Shown: piece after piece, positions 23,583 through 34,427 of the stretch
How positions within the stretch are numbered: position 1 is the first letter of the stretch
Layout of the letters: every line of letters begins with the position of its first letter
Assembly (NCBI RefSeq): GCF_037325665.1
Contig: NC_090245.1
Span: 105,583,309-105,647,308 of the forward strand
Length of the DNA: 64,000 nucleotides
Source: Littorina saxatilis
Taxonomy: Eukaryota > Mollusca > Gastropoda > Littorinimorpha > Littorinidae
Reading direction: 5' to 3'
Notes under the pieces: model-generated
Database searches by the model: none
Told to the model about the DNA's origin: nothing
The model's input: the letters and a program-made list of their open reading frames with translations, nothing else
Made by a program: the position numbers and the translations under genes

Positions 23583-24641
23583 GATTTGGGAGAGAACCGT
23601 ATAGTGACAAATGCACTTTGACCACGGATGGTGGGGTGGTATCCCGTGTCCCTTTGATGCGGGAATGTGAGGGGATGAGCAGACCGTCGAGATATTGCTT
23701 AGTTGGGTTTAGTGCCAATGTGCAGACATGTATAACAGTTGGGGAGGAGGCTTAGGAATGTGCAGGCCTCAGTCTTTTCGTTTCCTTTCCCGGCTCGTCC
23801 CTTGATTGGGTTTGAGGGATGGCAAGTGCCGGAAATACCTATTGCTGTAGGATTTAGCTGTAGCGTATCCGCGTGTGTGACTTGATACCCTTATTGTCAC
23901 AGTGCGGCGTCACAGTTGAAACGGATGTGGCCCGTCTATTCTGGTTGATATTTGCACGCCGTGGATCGTGTAACTCTGCATTTGCGCCACCGCAACTTTT
24001 TATCGCTTCACGCCGACGAAGAGGCAAGCTGCGAGGTAGGTCTCTCGAATGATAAATTAAATTGTTAGAATGCTAGGCACTCAGCATGTTCTCAAGTGTT
24101 GCATTTCACTAACTTATATCCTTAGCTATATTTCTGTATATATTTTTTGATGCTTTGATGGCCCTGGTGATCGTGACGATCTGTTTTTCTTCTCGTTTCC
24201 CCATGTTTTGGGCATATTTTCAGTTTCTGCGTCAAATGCAACAAAACAGAGATTACTGGTTATTCTTGGACATGTTCACTGATAACTTTAATGTTTTATG
24301 AATCTCCACGTGTAGTTTCTCTGTATATAGTTCCATATATACTTTGCAAGAAGCAGATAAAAACAGAGTGTCAACAACTCTCTGTAATTCGCCACCGCAT
24401 CAATTCAATGTTAGATGTAACTCGCCACCGCATTTGTTGTTATACGCCACCGCACTACGCAAATTGTTATTTTCAAACGCATCAACATCGTGGAGGCATT
24501 TAAACCTTTATTTTTGTCACAAAACTGACAGCAATTGATAGGAGCATTTTAACTTTAGTGCTGCAAGTTTTAAACTCAGGGGCGTGGCGTGATGTTGCCT
24601 ATGCAAAGGATTTAAAGGCACCATGAGTTGACAAATCAAAC

Positions 24642-24702
24642 TCTTCTTCTTCTTCTTCTTCTTCTTCTTCTTCTTCTTCTTCTTCTTCTTCTTCTTCTTC
24701 TT
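24642..24702. repeat. (CTT)n microsatellite
   Basis: About 20 perfect CTT units within the Transib-like element, possibly the reverse-strand GAA tail of a lost SINE. Confidence 0.9.
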
Positions 24703-25124
24703 CTGTATGAAAAGTATGCTTATCTGTACTTGAGTGTATAACCCACATGTACTGGAATGTGCTTATATATATGACCCCCCAAAAAGAATCCCTGGGACTG
24801 AGATTCAAGAGGTTTAGGGTATGATGACATCAATAGGAAATATAACAGTGCTTACCCGTAAGAGTGAAAAAATACTATATTTACAAGTGGGAAATGCATC
24901 GATGACTGCTAGTCATGATCTGAACAGATTACGCAGCAAAATAAAGACACATCAGAACATGAAGACCAACGTTTTCACCAATGAGATTTCACTTTTAGGA
25001 AGGCACGCTGATGAAAAGTTTGTCCTCATGTTCTCTTATGCATTCATTTACATTCGGAAGATTGACTACACATACAAGAATGTACAAAAACGTTCCGCAT
25101 GGTTTGAACATTACTTAGTGTAAG

Positions 25125-25215
25125 GCGACGAATGGCAGGATGGATAGCGTACTGCCCCTATGATCCGCTTGATTTCCTTGGCCGCGGGTTCAATCCCTTG
25201 CCGGGACAGTTCATA
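25125..25215 (+). repeat. tRNA-like fragment, probable SINE head
   Basis: GGATGGATAGCGTACTG resembles an A box and GGGTTCAATCCC a B box at suitable spacing, but the arms do not pair into a full tRNA. Lies within the Transib-like element. Confidence 0.35.
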
Positions 25216-26092
25216 AAGTGAATTTAGGTTTACGCTATGCATTAAAAGCTTGTCGTCAGTGGTTTTCTTCCGGGTCCTACCAGTTTGTTTTCCTCCACCA
25301 TTTCAAAACTGTAAATTAATTCCGCCCATCTGCAAAAATTTAAAAAAAAAATATTTCCAAATTCTGATTTCCTAATAGCAGCTTTAATCCTTCGTACCAC
25401 ATGGTGAGTGTGTGTTGTACGATTGTCACCATGTGAGCGTACGTGTCAAATCAATATTTTCAATTGGAAGTGACAGAATCACTGAACTCTTCAACATATT
25501 ATGCAATTCATTAGACAGTTGCGGTGGCGAATAACATCCAAGACGTGAAATTGCGGTGGCGAATTACACCAAGCATCGGTGGCGTATAACATGAAGTCTA
25601 ATTGTTTGTGTTTTCTTTTGCCGCGTGCGTCACCCAAAGACAAAATTGTGCAACAGCATTCATCAAGAATACAAAGGACATGTTTAGCTCACAGGATATC
25701 ATCACGGGAATGCATCAACTAGTGCTGTTTCGTTGAAGTTACGAGGGAAGGGACAAATTGTGCAATTTCAGCTACAATTCCAGCAGAAATCAGACTTCAG
25801 AACTGCTGAAACCTGACATTTCGACTAAAAAAGCACGTACCTTAGACCTTGAGTATATACTTCTTTAAAATGTACTAATGAAGAATCTAGATGATGCCTG
25901 AAAGTCCTACAAATTTTCATTTTCTGTGAGAGACCTATCTTGCAGCGTGCTACTTCGTCCGCGTAATGCACTGAAAAAGTTGCGGTGGCGCAAATGCAGA
26001 GTTACACGATCCACGGCGTGATTTGGGGAATAGTGGGTAAAAATCAAAGGTCTGCCAAACCCAGCAAATGCAGTAGGCAGCCCAGAGATCCC

Positions 26093-27150
26093 TTTATGAG
26101 GAAATTTTTCTCTCACAGGTACAAGTTCAAGGTTTAGGAGAGGCACAACTTTCTGCGGTTTGATAGCTGGGGATTAGGTGCAGAGTTGTATCTTTTTGCC
26201 CAATTCGAAGCAAACACTTTATGAGGAAATTTCTCTCTCACGGGTGTAAGTTCAAGGTTTAGGAAAGGCACAACTTTCTGTTTGATAACTGGGGATTAAT
26301 TGTAGAGTTGTTCATTTTCCCTAAATTCGAAGCAAACATGAGGAAATTTCTGTCTCACGGGTGTAAGTTCAAGGTTTAGGTAAGGTACAACTTTCTGTTT
26401 GATGACAGGAGATTAATTGTAGAGTTGTTCATTTTCCCTAATTCGAAGCAAACACTTTATGAGGAAATTTCTCTCTCACGGGTGTAAGTTCAAGGTTTAG
26501 GTGAGGCACAACTTTCTGTTTGATAACAGGGGATCAATTGTAGAGTTGTTCATTTTCCCTAATTCGAGGCAAACACTTTATTAGGAAATGTCTCTCTCAC
26601 GGGTGTAAGTTCAAGGTTTAGGTGAGGCACAACTTTCTGTTTGATGACAGGGGATTAATGTAGAGTTGTTCATTTTCCCTAATTCGAAGCAAACACTTTA
26701 TGAGGAAATTTCTCTCTCACGGGTGTAAGTTCAAGGTTTAGGTGAGGCACAACTTTCTGTTTGATGACAGGGGATTAATTGTAGAGTTGTTCATTTTCCC
26801 TAATTCGAAGCAAACACTTTATGAGGAAATTTCTCTCTCACGGGTGTAAGTTCAAGGTTTAGGTGAGGCACAACTTTCTGTTTAATAACAGGGGATCAAT
26901 TGTAGAGTTGTTCATTTTCTCTAATTCGAGGCAAACACTTTATGAGGAAATATCTCTCTCACGGGTGTAAGTTCAAGGTTTAGGTGAGTCACAACTTTCT
27001 GTTTGATGACAGGGGATTAATGTAGAGTTGTTCATTTTCCCTAATTCGAAGCAAACACTTTATGAGGAAATTTCTCTCTCACGGGTGTAAGTTCAAGGTT
27101 TAGGTGAGGCACAACTTTCTGTTTGATGACAGGGGATCAATTGTAGGCGT
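26093..27150. repeat. 121-bp satellite array 2
   Basis: Eight to nine tandem units of the same family as array 1. The first unit is the most diverged (CTCACAGGTACAAG, GATAGCTGGGG), the inner ones nearly identical. Confidence 0.9.
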
Positions 27151-27336
27151 TGGTATGAATTTGAGGCCTTTTGCTAGGCCCAGATATTGTCCATTCGCGA
27201 GTGGCACATTTGACAGGTTGATCACGAATTGTTTGGCTCGTGTCAAGTTGTTGTTGATTTTCTTTTCTTTCTCATTAGAAAGTCTGGTTTGTTTCCTCCT
27301 TTTGATGCGGAGTTTTGTTTTGGAGTGTCTGCCCAT
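27100..27336 (-). pseudogene. Penelope-like retroelement fragment, copy 2
   Basis: Second copy of the 23346-23582 scrap with the same NLSN and KGLKFIPTP motifs. The whole surrounding module (about 27138-27710) repeats 23384-23957, so the scrap was copied as part of the compound element and not by its own retrotransposition. Confidence 0.5.
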
Positions 27337-27770
27337 GATTTGGGAGAGAACCGTATAGTGACAAATGCACTTTGACCACGGATGGTGGGGTGGTATCCCG
27401 TGTCCCTTTGATGCGGGAATGTGAGGGGATGAGCAGACCGTCGAGATATTGCTTAGTTGGGTTTAGTGCCAATGTGCAGACATAACAGTTGGGGACGGGA
27501 GGCTTAGGAATGTGCAGGCCTCAGTCTTTTCGTTTCCTTTCCCGGCTCGTCCCTTGATTGGGTTTGAGGGATGGCAAGTGCCGGAAATACCTATTTCTGT
27601 TGGATTTAGCTGTAGCGTGTCCGCGTGTGTGACTTGATACCCTTATTGCTGCGGCGTCACAGTTGAAACGGATGTAGCCCGTCTATTCTGGTTGATATTT
27701 GGGGAATAGTGGGTAAAAATCAAAGGTCTGCCAAACCCGGCAAATGCAGTAGGCAGCCCAGAGATCCCTT

Positions 27771-28498
27771 TATGAGGAAATTTTTCTCTCACAGGTACAA
27801 GTTCAAGGTTTAGGAGAGGCACAACTTTCTGTTTGATAGCTGGGGATTAGGTGCAGAGTTGTATCTTTTTGCCCAATTCGAAGCAAACACTTTATGAGGA
27901 AATTTCTCTCTCACGGGTGTAAGTTCAAGGTTTAGGTGAGGCACAACTTTCTGTTTGATAACAGGGGATCAATTGTAGAGTTGTTCATTTTCCCTAATTC
28001 GAGGCAAACACTTTATGAGGAAAGTTCTCTCTCACGGGTGTAAGTTCAAGGTTTAGGTGAGGCACAACTTTCTATTTGATGACAGGGGATTAATGTAGAG
28101 TTGTTCATTTTCCCTAATTCGAAGCAAACACTTTATGAGGAAATTTCTCTCTCACGGGTGTAAGTTCAAGGTTTAGGTGAGGCACAACTTTCTGTTTGAT
28201 GACAGGGGATTAATTGTAGAGTTGTTCATTTTCCCTAATTCGAAGCAAACACTTTATGAGGAAATTTCTCTCTCACGGGTGTAAGTTCAAGGTTTAGGTG
28301 AGGCACAACTTTCTGTTTAATAACAGGGGATCAATTGTAGAGTTGTTCATTTTCCCTAATTCGATGCAAACACTTTATGAGGAAATTTCTCTCTCACGGG
28401 TGTAAGTTCAAGGTTTAGGTGAGGCACAACTTTCTGTTTGATGACAGGGGATTAATTGTAGAGTTGTTCATTTTCCCTAATTCGAAGCAAACACTTTT
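27771..28498. repeat. 121-bp satellite array 3
   Basis: About six units, again starting with the diverged CTCACAGGTACAAG unit seen at the start of array 2. Each array therefore has a fixed polarity relative to the terminal module. Confidence 0.9.
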
Positions 28499-29055
28499 TT
28501 GTGTTCAACTGATTTAGCAAATTGCTTCAATATTTAGTGGTATTGCTCGAGTACCGTTGTTGTGAAGCAACTTGTGTACTAGTTATATTGGGGAGTGGTT
28601 TTGGGTGTCTCTGGGTGCTTTTCCACACTACCGAGGATCGCACAAAGGCAATTGCTACATGGTTGGACCCTTGCTGGCCCGTACGGACCGATCAATCATA
28701 GGGGGTAAAAATCAAGGGTCTGCCAAACCCGGCAAATGCAGTAGGCAGCCCAGAGATCCCTAAATACCTCTCCCAAAGATGGTACTTTTCGGCAAAATTT
28801 ACAGTTTCAAATTGTTAGGATAACTTCTTTGTGATTTTATAGAGGTGTTCTGGGGAAACTGAAAGGTAGCCTCGTCAGGGACAACTATTCAAACCCATAT
28901 CCTCATCATTTTGTTTCTCGATTGAGAATAATCATTTATAGATGACTATTATTAATTTCCCTTGTTAGGGTGTACTTGCATGTACTGGTGGTTTGTTACC
29001 CATATGTCCTCAGTGACTGAGGCTTACTGGTGTTGGAGGGATATTTTGTTTTCCC

Positions 29056-29364
29056 TTATGGTATCCTGAAACTGGTCTCTATAAGCTCATGTATTCTGGC
29101 AGTAGAGCCGTTCATTGCTGGGTTGAACTCAGTGGTCCCTTTAAGGAAGGGTACACACCGGTCCTTCTCGATTGCGAGAATAAGCGATTGCTTTGCAGTG
29201 GTGAGACTCATTCTGCATTTGAAGTTTTCCTGCAGTTTGTCCAAGATGGGGATCACCCTTTCTTTTGCTGGTTTCAGGTTAACCTGCATGGCTTGTAGTT
29301 GATTCTGTCTGTTTTTATAGACAATCTCGTCAGAGTTGTTCTGCGATCTTCTTGGTGGGGCCAA
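29056..29364 (-). pseudogene. Unidentified coding scrap, copy 2
   Basis: Repeats 22397-22741 (PILDKLQENFK, FNPAMNG motifs) inside the right-hand terminal module. Retention of the same frame in both copies points to a recent module duplication more than to selection. Function unknown. Confidence 0.45.
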
Positions 29365-29659
29365 ATTCCGCCCGTGGGTTGGCTGGTTTGTGTAGATGCG
29401 GGATAATAGGGATCTCTGGGCTGCCTACTGCATTTGCCGGGTTTGGCAGACCTTTGATTTTTACCCCCTAGGTTTGGCAGACCTTTGATTTTTACCACCC
29501 TTTTTGTTGTATACAGCAGTCCCTCTCATGAACGGACACGTACCCTTGGGCCATAGCAAAACTGTCCGTACATTGCAGGTGTCCGGTCACGGGAGGGGTG
29601 ACCACACCACCCCCTCCCCCATACACTCACACAGAGACACATGCTAATCACTTCTTGTG

Positions 29660-29866
29660 GCTACTAAACAATAACAATAAACTCCTAATACTTCTTTAAA
29701 CGTTCTGTAAAAATGATTTGTATGAAAAGTGTTGAAAAGAAGAGATAAAATAAATCCTCAAGGCAGTGAACACACCATGCACTGACATACGAAAGCAGCC
29801 ACACAAACACAGCACAGAGGAGCGTGTGCAGATGCTTTGCAAGAATAAGCTTGAAAACCAGTCACT
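29660..29866. repeat. Segment R, piece 1 of 3
   Basis: Matches 56617-56822 (GGCTACTAAACAATAAC to GCTTGAAAACCAGT) closely. In the 56.6-kb copy the next base begins piece 2 (found here at 33262), so about 3.4 kb has been inserted after this piece. Confidence 0.8.
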
Positions 29867-30747
29867 GCCATAAGGTTATAGGTTTCTCTTAGAAGCACTG
29901 GGAATTTTGGTCGGGAGAAATCAGGTCTCCCTGTCAAACAAATCACCCGCACGCCACCGGAGTGGTCGTAAACCTGTCAACACTCCTCGCCCCACCGGGG
30001 TATTTGCGCTGCCAAGGCTTCGCATCTCTGCCAGTGGCCGCTCGCAACAGGGCCAAACGCTGTACAGCACTTTAGTGAAGCTTTTTAGTTGTAAGCTTAC
30101 GATGTACACTGGTACAGTTTTATAACGACGAGCGAGTCAACACGGCCACTCAGTGTCTTTGCATGTTACAGAGAAACTGGGCACAAAATGTAACCAGTTT
30201 CTCAACGACAATTTAACTGTACATTTTATTTTTATTTTTTTATTTTTTTGATGATTCCATTATTCTTGTTACTTTACTTTGAGACATGATAAACTTGACA
30301 CACCGCCGAAGCTCATTATAAAAGATCATCACAAGACAAGCGACAGGACGAGATCCACTGAGAACTTTTGTTTGTTTATATTTCTTTTAAACTTAGTAAG
30401 TGATCTCCAAATTATGCTTTCTCTGTAAGTTTAATTTTGTGGGAAGCATTCTCCATTTCTCGTGTTTTGAATTTGGCGCTGAGAGTTTGTTTACATCCGC
30501 TTGCGGCATTCAACTACCGGCCTTGACCTTCCTTTTGCTCAGCTAAAACGTTGTGACGCACGTATTTTCCATCGGCCCTGTACTGATTTTTTGAAAGTAA
30601 AGTTCTTATTTAAAACTTTTAATTCTAACAATGTTACAAACACGACCACTTTAGCAGCTTTCAAGCTGATGTGGAAACAAATTATTTTTGTAATCGTGTG
30701 TGTGCGCGTGCGTGACAATATGTAGTTCATTTTTATGTGAATTTGCA
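29867..30747. other. Inserted sequence, unrecognised
   Basis: Separates pieces of segment R. Includes a T-rich stretch at 30225-30250. No exon or coding match found. Confidence 0.35.
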
Positions 30748-30825
30748 GTGGCCTCGATAGCTACATTGGTAGAGCGTTTGACTGGAAACCTTTGGGTTGA
30801 GGGATCGATCCCGTTTTTGTCATTC
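30748..30825 (+). repeat. tRNA-like SINE head
   Basis: GATAGCTACATTGGTAGAGC resembles an A box and GAGGGATCGATCCCG a degenerate B box. It is followed by T-runs and not by a CCA-compatible end, so it is a SINE head or tRNA pseudogene. Confidence 0.45.
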
Positions 30826-30868
30826 GAATATATTTTTTTTTGTTTTTTTTATAGTTTTTTTTAAAAGC

Positions 30869-30889
30869 AAGGGTTAGGGTTAGGGTTAG
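30869..30889. repeat. Short interstitial telomeric repeat
   Basis: Three and a half copies of TTAGGG (AGGGTTAGGGTTAGGGTTAG). TTAGGG is the standard telomere unit of molluscs; the tract is short enough to be chance or break-repair filler. Confidence 0.7.
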
Positions 30890-31210
30890 AATGCCATCTG
30901 TGCATGCGCAGTGAACAGGAAGCGCAAATCGTCATGGTATGCATGTTGTGATAACCGGAAATGTAGCGGTATTTTTGTTGTTTTTTTTACTATTATTTTA
31001 AATTTTGTTTGCATCTGTTAATTTATCTTCCAAATATATATCATTCTAAAACCAGTGTAATTAAAAATAGAAATGCTTTGTGAATTACAAGAGGGGTTGC
31101 CATGATACAATAAAACATCATGGCCGCCTACGTGACTGACTGACTCGCTCAGACTCTGAAAGCTAAAATGTTCCAACGCGGTTGTTTTCTCCCCTCCCGA
31201 ATCGGCTATA

Positions 31211-31448
31211 CAGGAGTGTCAGTGGCAGTCAAGCCGCTCGAGTTGGGGCTGGGTGCAGCGAGGCCGGCTGGGTCACGGTAGTGGGGAAAACAATCATTGC
31301 CGCTGACAGCTCTCAGATTAAATCAGTTCAGGCGCGGTCGCGGCAGACTCCCTTATTTTTAAGGAAGGGAGAACTTGAGCTCCTGTCAGTCACTCCAGTA
31401 CACGCGTTCGGAATGCACGAAAAGCGAGTGCTTGATACGGTCAGTTAA
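31211..31448. repeat. 238-bp direct repeat, copy 1
   Basis: GC-richer than its surroundings, starting CAGGAGTGTCAGTGGCAG and ending GATACGGTCAGTTAA. It is identical by eye to 31945-32182. An 81-codon frame is open in both, but without splice or family evidence I do not call it a gene. Confidence 0.9.
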
Positions 31449-31944
31449 AGGCCAACATCCAAAAGAATTTTTCTCCTGGAGCGACCTAAACTTGAACCCG
31501 TCGCTATTCTTGCATGTCTGTTTACTTCGTGCTGCACGCAAAAATCGAGCGACTTCCTTGCCGCGTGGATTGACGAAGCTATTTTATTCTCGTGACTGAA
31601 AACACTGCAGTGCGTGCAGTTTTTGACGAGCCGCAGGAGCGGCGACTCATATGGTCTCGTCTCGAAAGCTGTCTGTGGAGGCTGCGTGCTATAATTAGCT
31701 GACCTGCTGCGCGAGCAGTCACTGCAGAGTTTTGAGATAACTTTGTAACACGTTTTATTTTATGCTCCTCAAGAATACAACTTTGGGCAACGTGCCACGT
31801 AAAACTACACGCAACAAGGATTCAGTAGGTACCAAACATGCCTTGGTCAGAAGTAGAATGTAAATGAATCTTTATAAAGAAGTAGGCTACTTCAAACGAC
31901 AGCCACAGCCACGGTTGGGTTCACGGCATCAAACCGATGCGACT

Positions 31945-32182
31945 CAGGAGTGTCAGTGGCAGTCAAGCCGCTCGAGTTGGGGCTGGGTGCAGCGAGGCCG
32001 GCTGGGTCACGGTAGTGGGGAAAACAATCATTGCCGCTGACAGCTCTCAGATTAAATCAGTTCAGGCGCGGTCGCGGCAGACTCCCTTATTTTTAAGGAA
32101 GGGAGAACTTGAGCTCCTGTCAGTCACTCCAGTACACGCGTTCGGAATGCACGAAAAGCGAGTGCTTGATACGGTCAGTTAA
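31945..32182. repeat. 238-bp direct repeat, copy 2
   Basis: Same sequence and orientation as 31211-31448, 734 bp apart. The identity implies a very recent duplication or gene conversion, or the two ends of an unrecognised element about 1 kb long. Confidence 0.9.
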
Positions 32183-32690
32183 CACGGGGGATAACCTGTC
32201 AAAGGCCGAACAGAAGCCGAAGGCCGTTCATGACACGTGTGAAGGCAAGTTTTGTCTGTTTTCTAGGTATTGTTTGATTTATGTTGGGATTTAAGGTAAG
32301 CTACTGATTCAGCGATGACTAAATTTGTTTCTCGATGCATAAAAAGTCAGGGAGCGATTGATATTTGCCCGTAAATAGCCTTCAAAGCTGAAAATGTCCG
32401 TGATCGAGCACCGGAAATGGCTGTTCGATGGGTTTTGCAAGTAGAAATGTGCTTTATTTCACCAAATCAGCTCGTATTTGGTGTGGGTACGGGATTCTAG
32501 AGGACGAAGGAGTCATAAGAGGTGCAAAGAAGTGCTATTTGGGAGTAGAATAAATCTTCCGAGACAGTAGACAAGAGAAGGTCATATTTGAGAGAAGCGC
32601 GTAGGCCGATTGTCTTTCCGACAAGCGAATGATACAGCAGATTAATCATTCGTTTTGACCAGAAACCTAGTCTCTAGTTTTTATGAATGA
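32183..32690. other. Inserted sequence, unrecognised
   Basis: Unique-looking sequence between the 238-bp repeat and the chimeric SINE. Nothing recognised. Confidence 0.35.
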
Positions 32691-32696
32691 GTTTTC

Positions 32697-33088
32697 AGTC
32701 GGTAGCGCGCTGGATTTGTATTCAGTTGGCCGCTGTCAGCGTGAGTTCGATCCCAGGTTCGGCGGAAATTTATTTCAGAGTCAAATTTGTGTGCAGACTC
32801 TCTTCGGTGTCCGAACTCCCCCCCCCCCCCCCTCCCCCCCGTGTACACTACATTGGGTGTGCACGTTAAAGATCCTACGATTGACAAAAGGGTCTTTCCT
32901 GCAGTTAATAATTGTCTACCTATACCCGTGTGACTTGGAATAATAGGCCGTGAAAGGTAAATATGCGCCGAAATGGCTGCAATTACTGGCCGTATAAAAT
33001 TTCATCTCACACGGCATCACTGCAGAGCGCCTAGAACTGTACCCACGGAATATGCGCGATATAAGCCTCATTGATTGATTGATTGAAG
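32697..33088 (+). mobile_element. Chimeric SINE: type B head, type C body
   Basis: 32697-32820 matches SINE B (GGTAGCGCGCTGGATTTG, AGACTCTCTTCGGTGTCC). After a C-run it continues as SINE C (GTGTACACTACATTGGG, GACAAAAGGGTCTTTCCTG) to a GATTGATTGATTG tail. The join falls at CCCCCGTGTACAC, a phrase similar in both parents. Confidence 0.75.
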
Positions 33089-33261
33089 TAATCCCACACT
33101 TTGAAGTAAACCCATTTTTTACTTCAAAGTGTGGGGGGATCTTCCCACACTTTGAAGTAAACTCAGTTTTTACTTCAAAGTGTGGGGGGATCTTCCCACA
33201 CTTTGAAGTAAACTCAGTTTTTTGAAATAGCCCGCACAGTTTTAGCAGTGCTACCGAGTCC

Positions 33262-33430
33262 TTGAATAAATAGCAGCAGATAGAGCTGCATGTCATAATC
33301 ATGTAATTTATTTTTTTCTTGTCTGGCTGTATTGACTGCATGCCGATCATGTGGCATGGCAGTGACTTTTCACTCTTCAGTCGGAAATACACTGTACATA
33401 ACATAGCTCGCACTCTCCCTCACTAATGTA
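33262..33430. repeat. Segment R, piece 2 of 3
   Basis: Matches 56823-57000 (TTGAATAAATAGCAGCAG to CTCCCTCACTAATG). It is followed by a 3.7-kb insertion; TAATG occurs at both borders (33426-33430 and 37153-37157 region), compatible with a 5-bp target duplication. Confidence 0.8.
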
Positions 33431-34280
33431 CAACCGTATATTTCCTGCGATATATTGTATGTTATGATATTTTGCAATGATGTTTAGCCATAGTTCGTTA
33501 TACGCGTAGGTGTGCGAGAATATGTAAGCGCAGTGCTTTAAAGATGTCCATGTTATATAGTCACACCGGTGACACTGTGACGGTTCCCCTACGCTTTGTG
33601 TTCGGTGCCCTGACCCTTTGTGTTCGGTTCCCACTCGGTTCCCACACGCCAAAATTCGCGGACAAAACATCCATTTATGGTAGTATTACGCAATGTTGTT
33701 CTCTGAGAATGGTCTTGTTAGATCTGTGAGTGTTTACACTACATGCCTAGGTGCTGTTGGATTGAAGGTTTTTGATATTTTAGCCGTTATTAGGTAGAAT
33801 GCCTTCCACTTTACTGCAAAACTGCATAATTCGTAGCATCGGCAAGAAATATCCTACCAAAAAATGCCTGCTTGGAACTGTCGTTGGTCCAGCAAAAAGT
33901 TCAACATGTCTGTAGCAGACAGCCCAAGTTTCAAGATTGTAGGGCCATCCAAACAGCCGTAATAATAAAAACAACAAAAGTAGTCAGTGAAATTGGCTGT
34001 GTTCGGTCCCCACACACTTTTGTGACGTAGGCGTGACGGTTCCCATAATTCATCGTGTCGGTCCCCACTTTCTGTGTCGGACCCCACTTTCGACCTAATT
34101 TCTCTGTGACGGACCCCACAACCAGCCTATTTTGTGTCGGTCCCCACACCTTCTTGGATTTATGACTTGCCGGTTACTTGTATCATTGTATTCATTGAAT
34201 CTAATTGTCTCGGAGTTATTTTTCAGCAAAAACCGGCAAGGCAGCACCTTTTGTGATACCAAGTAAGTCAGATGACATCA

Positions 34281-34404
<124 letters not shown>

Positions 34405-34427
34405 TTGACACCTTTCCAGATCACTCC

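Larger units (their letters stand above)
23955..26020. mobile_element. 2.07-kb DNA transposon, Transib-like candidate
   Basis: Perfect 47-bp terminal inverted repeats start CACGCCGTGGATCGTG, with weaker similarity for about 20 bp more. ATTTG is duplicated at 23950-23954 and 26021-26025. The same host module without the insertion is present at 27691-27710 (GTTGATATTTGGGG), which proves the exact ends. The motif GCCACCGCA recurs inside each TIR and in inner clusters facing each other (24391, 24424, 24446; reverse at 25520, 25552, and a weaker one near 25576). A CAC start with a 5-bp duplication is the Transib/RAG-like signature. There is no recognisable transposase; a 100-codon ORF at 24821-25123 matches nothing I know. 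A (CTT)n tract and a tRNA-like piece lie inside. Confidence 0.7.
22069..29499. mobile_element. 7.4-kb compound non-autonomous transposon, MULE-like
   Basis: CTTTTTGTTGTA occurs immediately outside both ends (22057-22068 and 29500-29511), and the ends read GGGGGTAAAAATC and, inverted, GATTTTTACCACC. Internal copies of the terminal module (GTAAAAATCAAAGGTCTGCC, then GCAGTAGGCAGCCCAGAG) occur at about 26037, 27711 and 28699, and in reverse at 29410-29472. Between them lie three arrays of a 121-bp unit, two copies of a roughly 570-bp module with a retroelement-like coding scrap, two copies of a second scrap, and a nested transposon. No transposase is seen. A target duplication of 9-12 bp fits Mutator-like elements best, but the assignment is only by duplication length. 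The piece 28698-29472 has both inverted ends and may be a complete short member. Confidence 0.6.

Noticed and set aside
24821-25123. 100-codon ORF inside the Transib-like element as a transposase
   Set aside because: Far too short, no catalytic pattern, no recognised similarity.
22745-28498. CRISPR-like spaced repeats
   Set aside because: The unit is a 121-bp satellite without variable spacers, in an animal genome.
31211-31448. 81-codon frame in the 238-bp repeat as a gene
   Set aside because: No splice or protein-family support; identity of the two copies explains why both are open.
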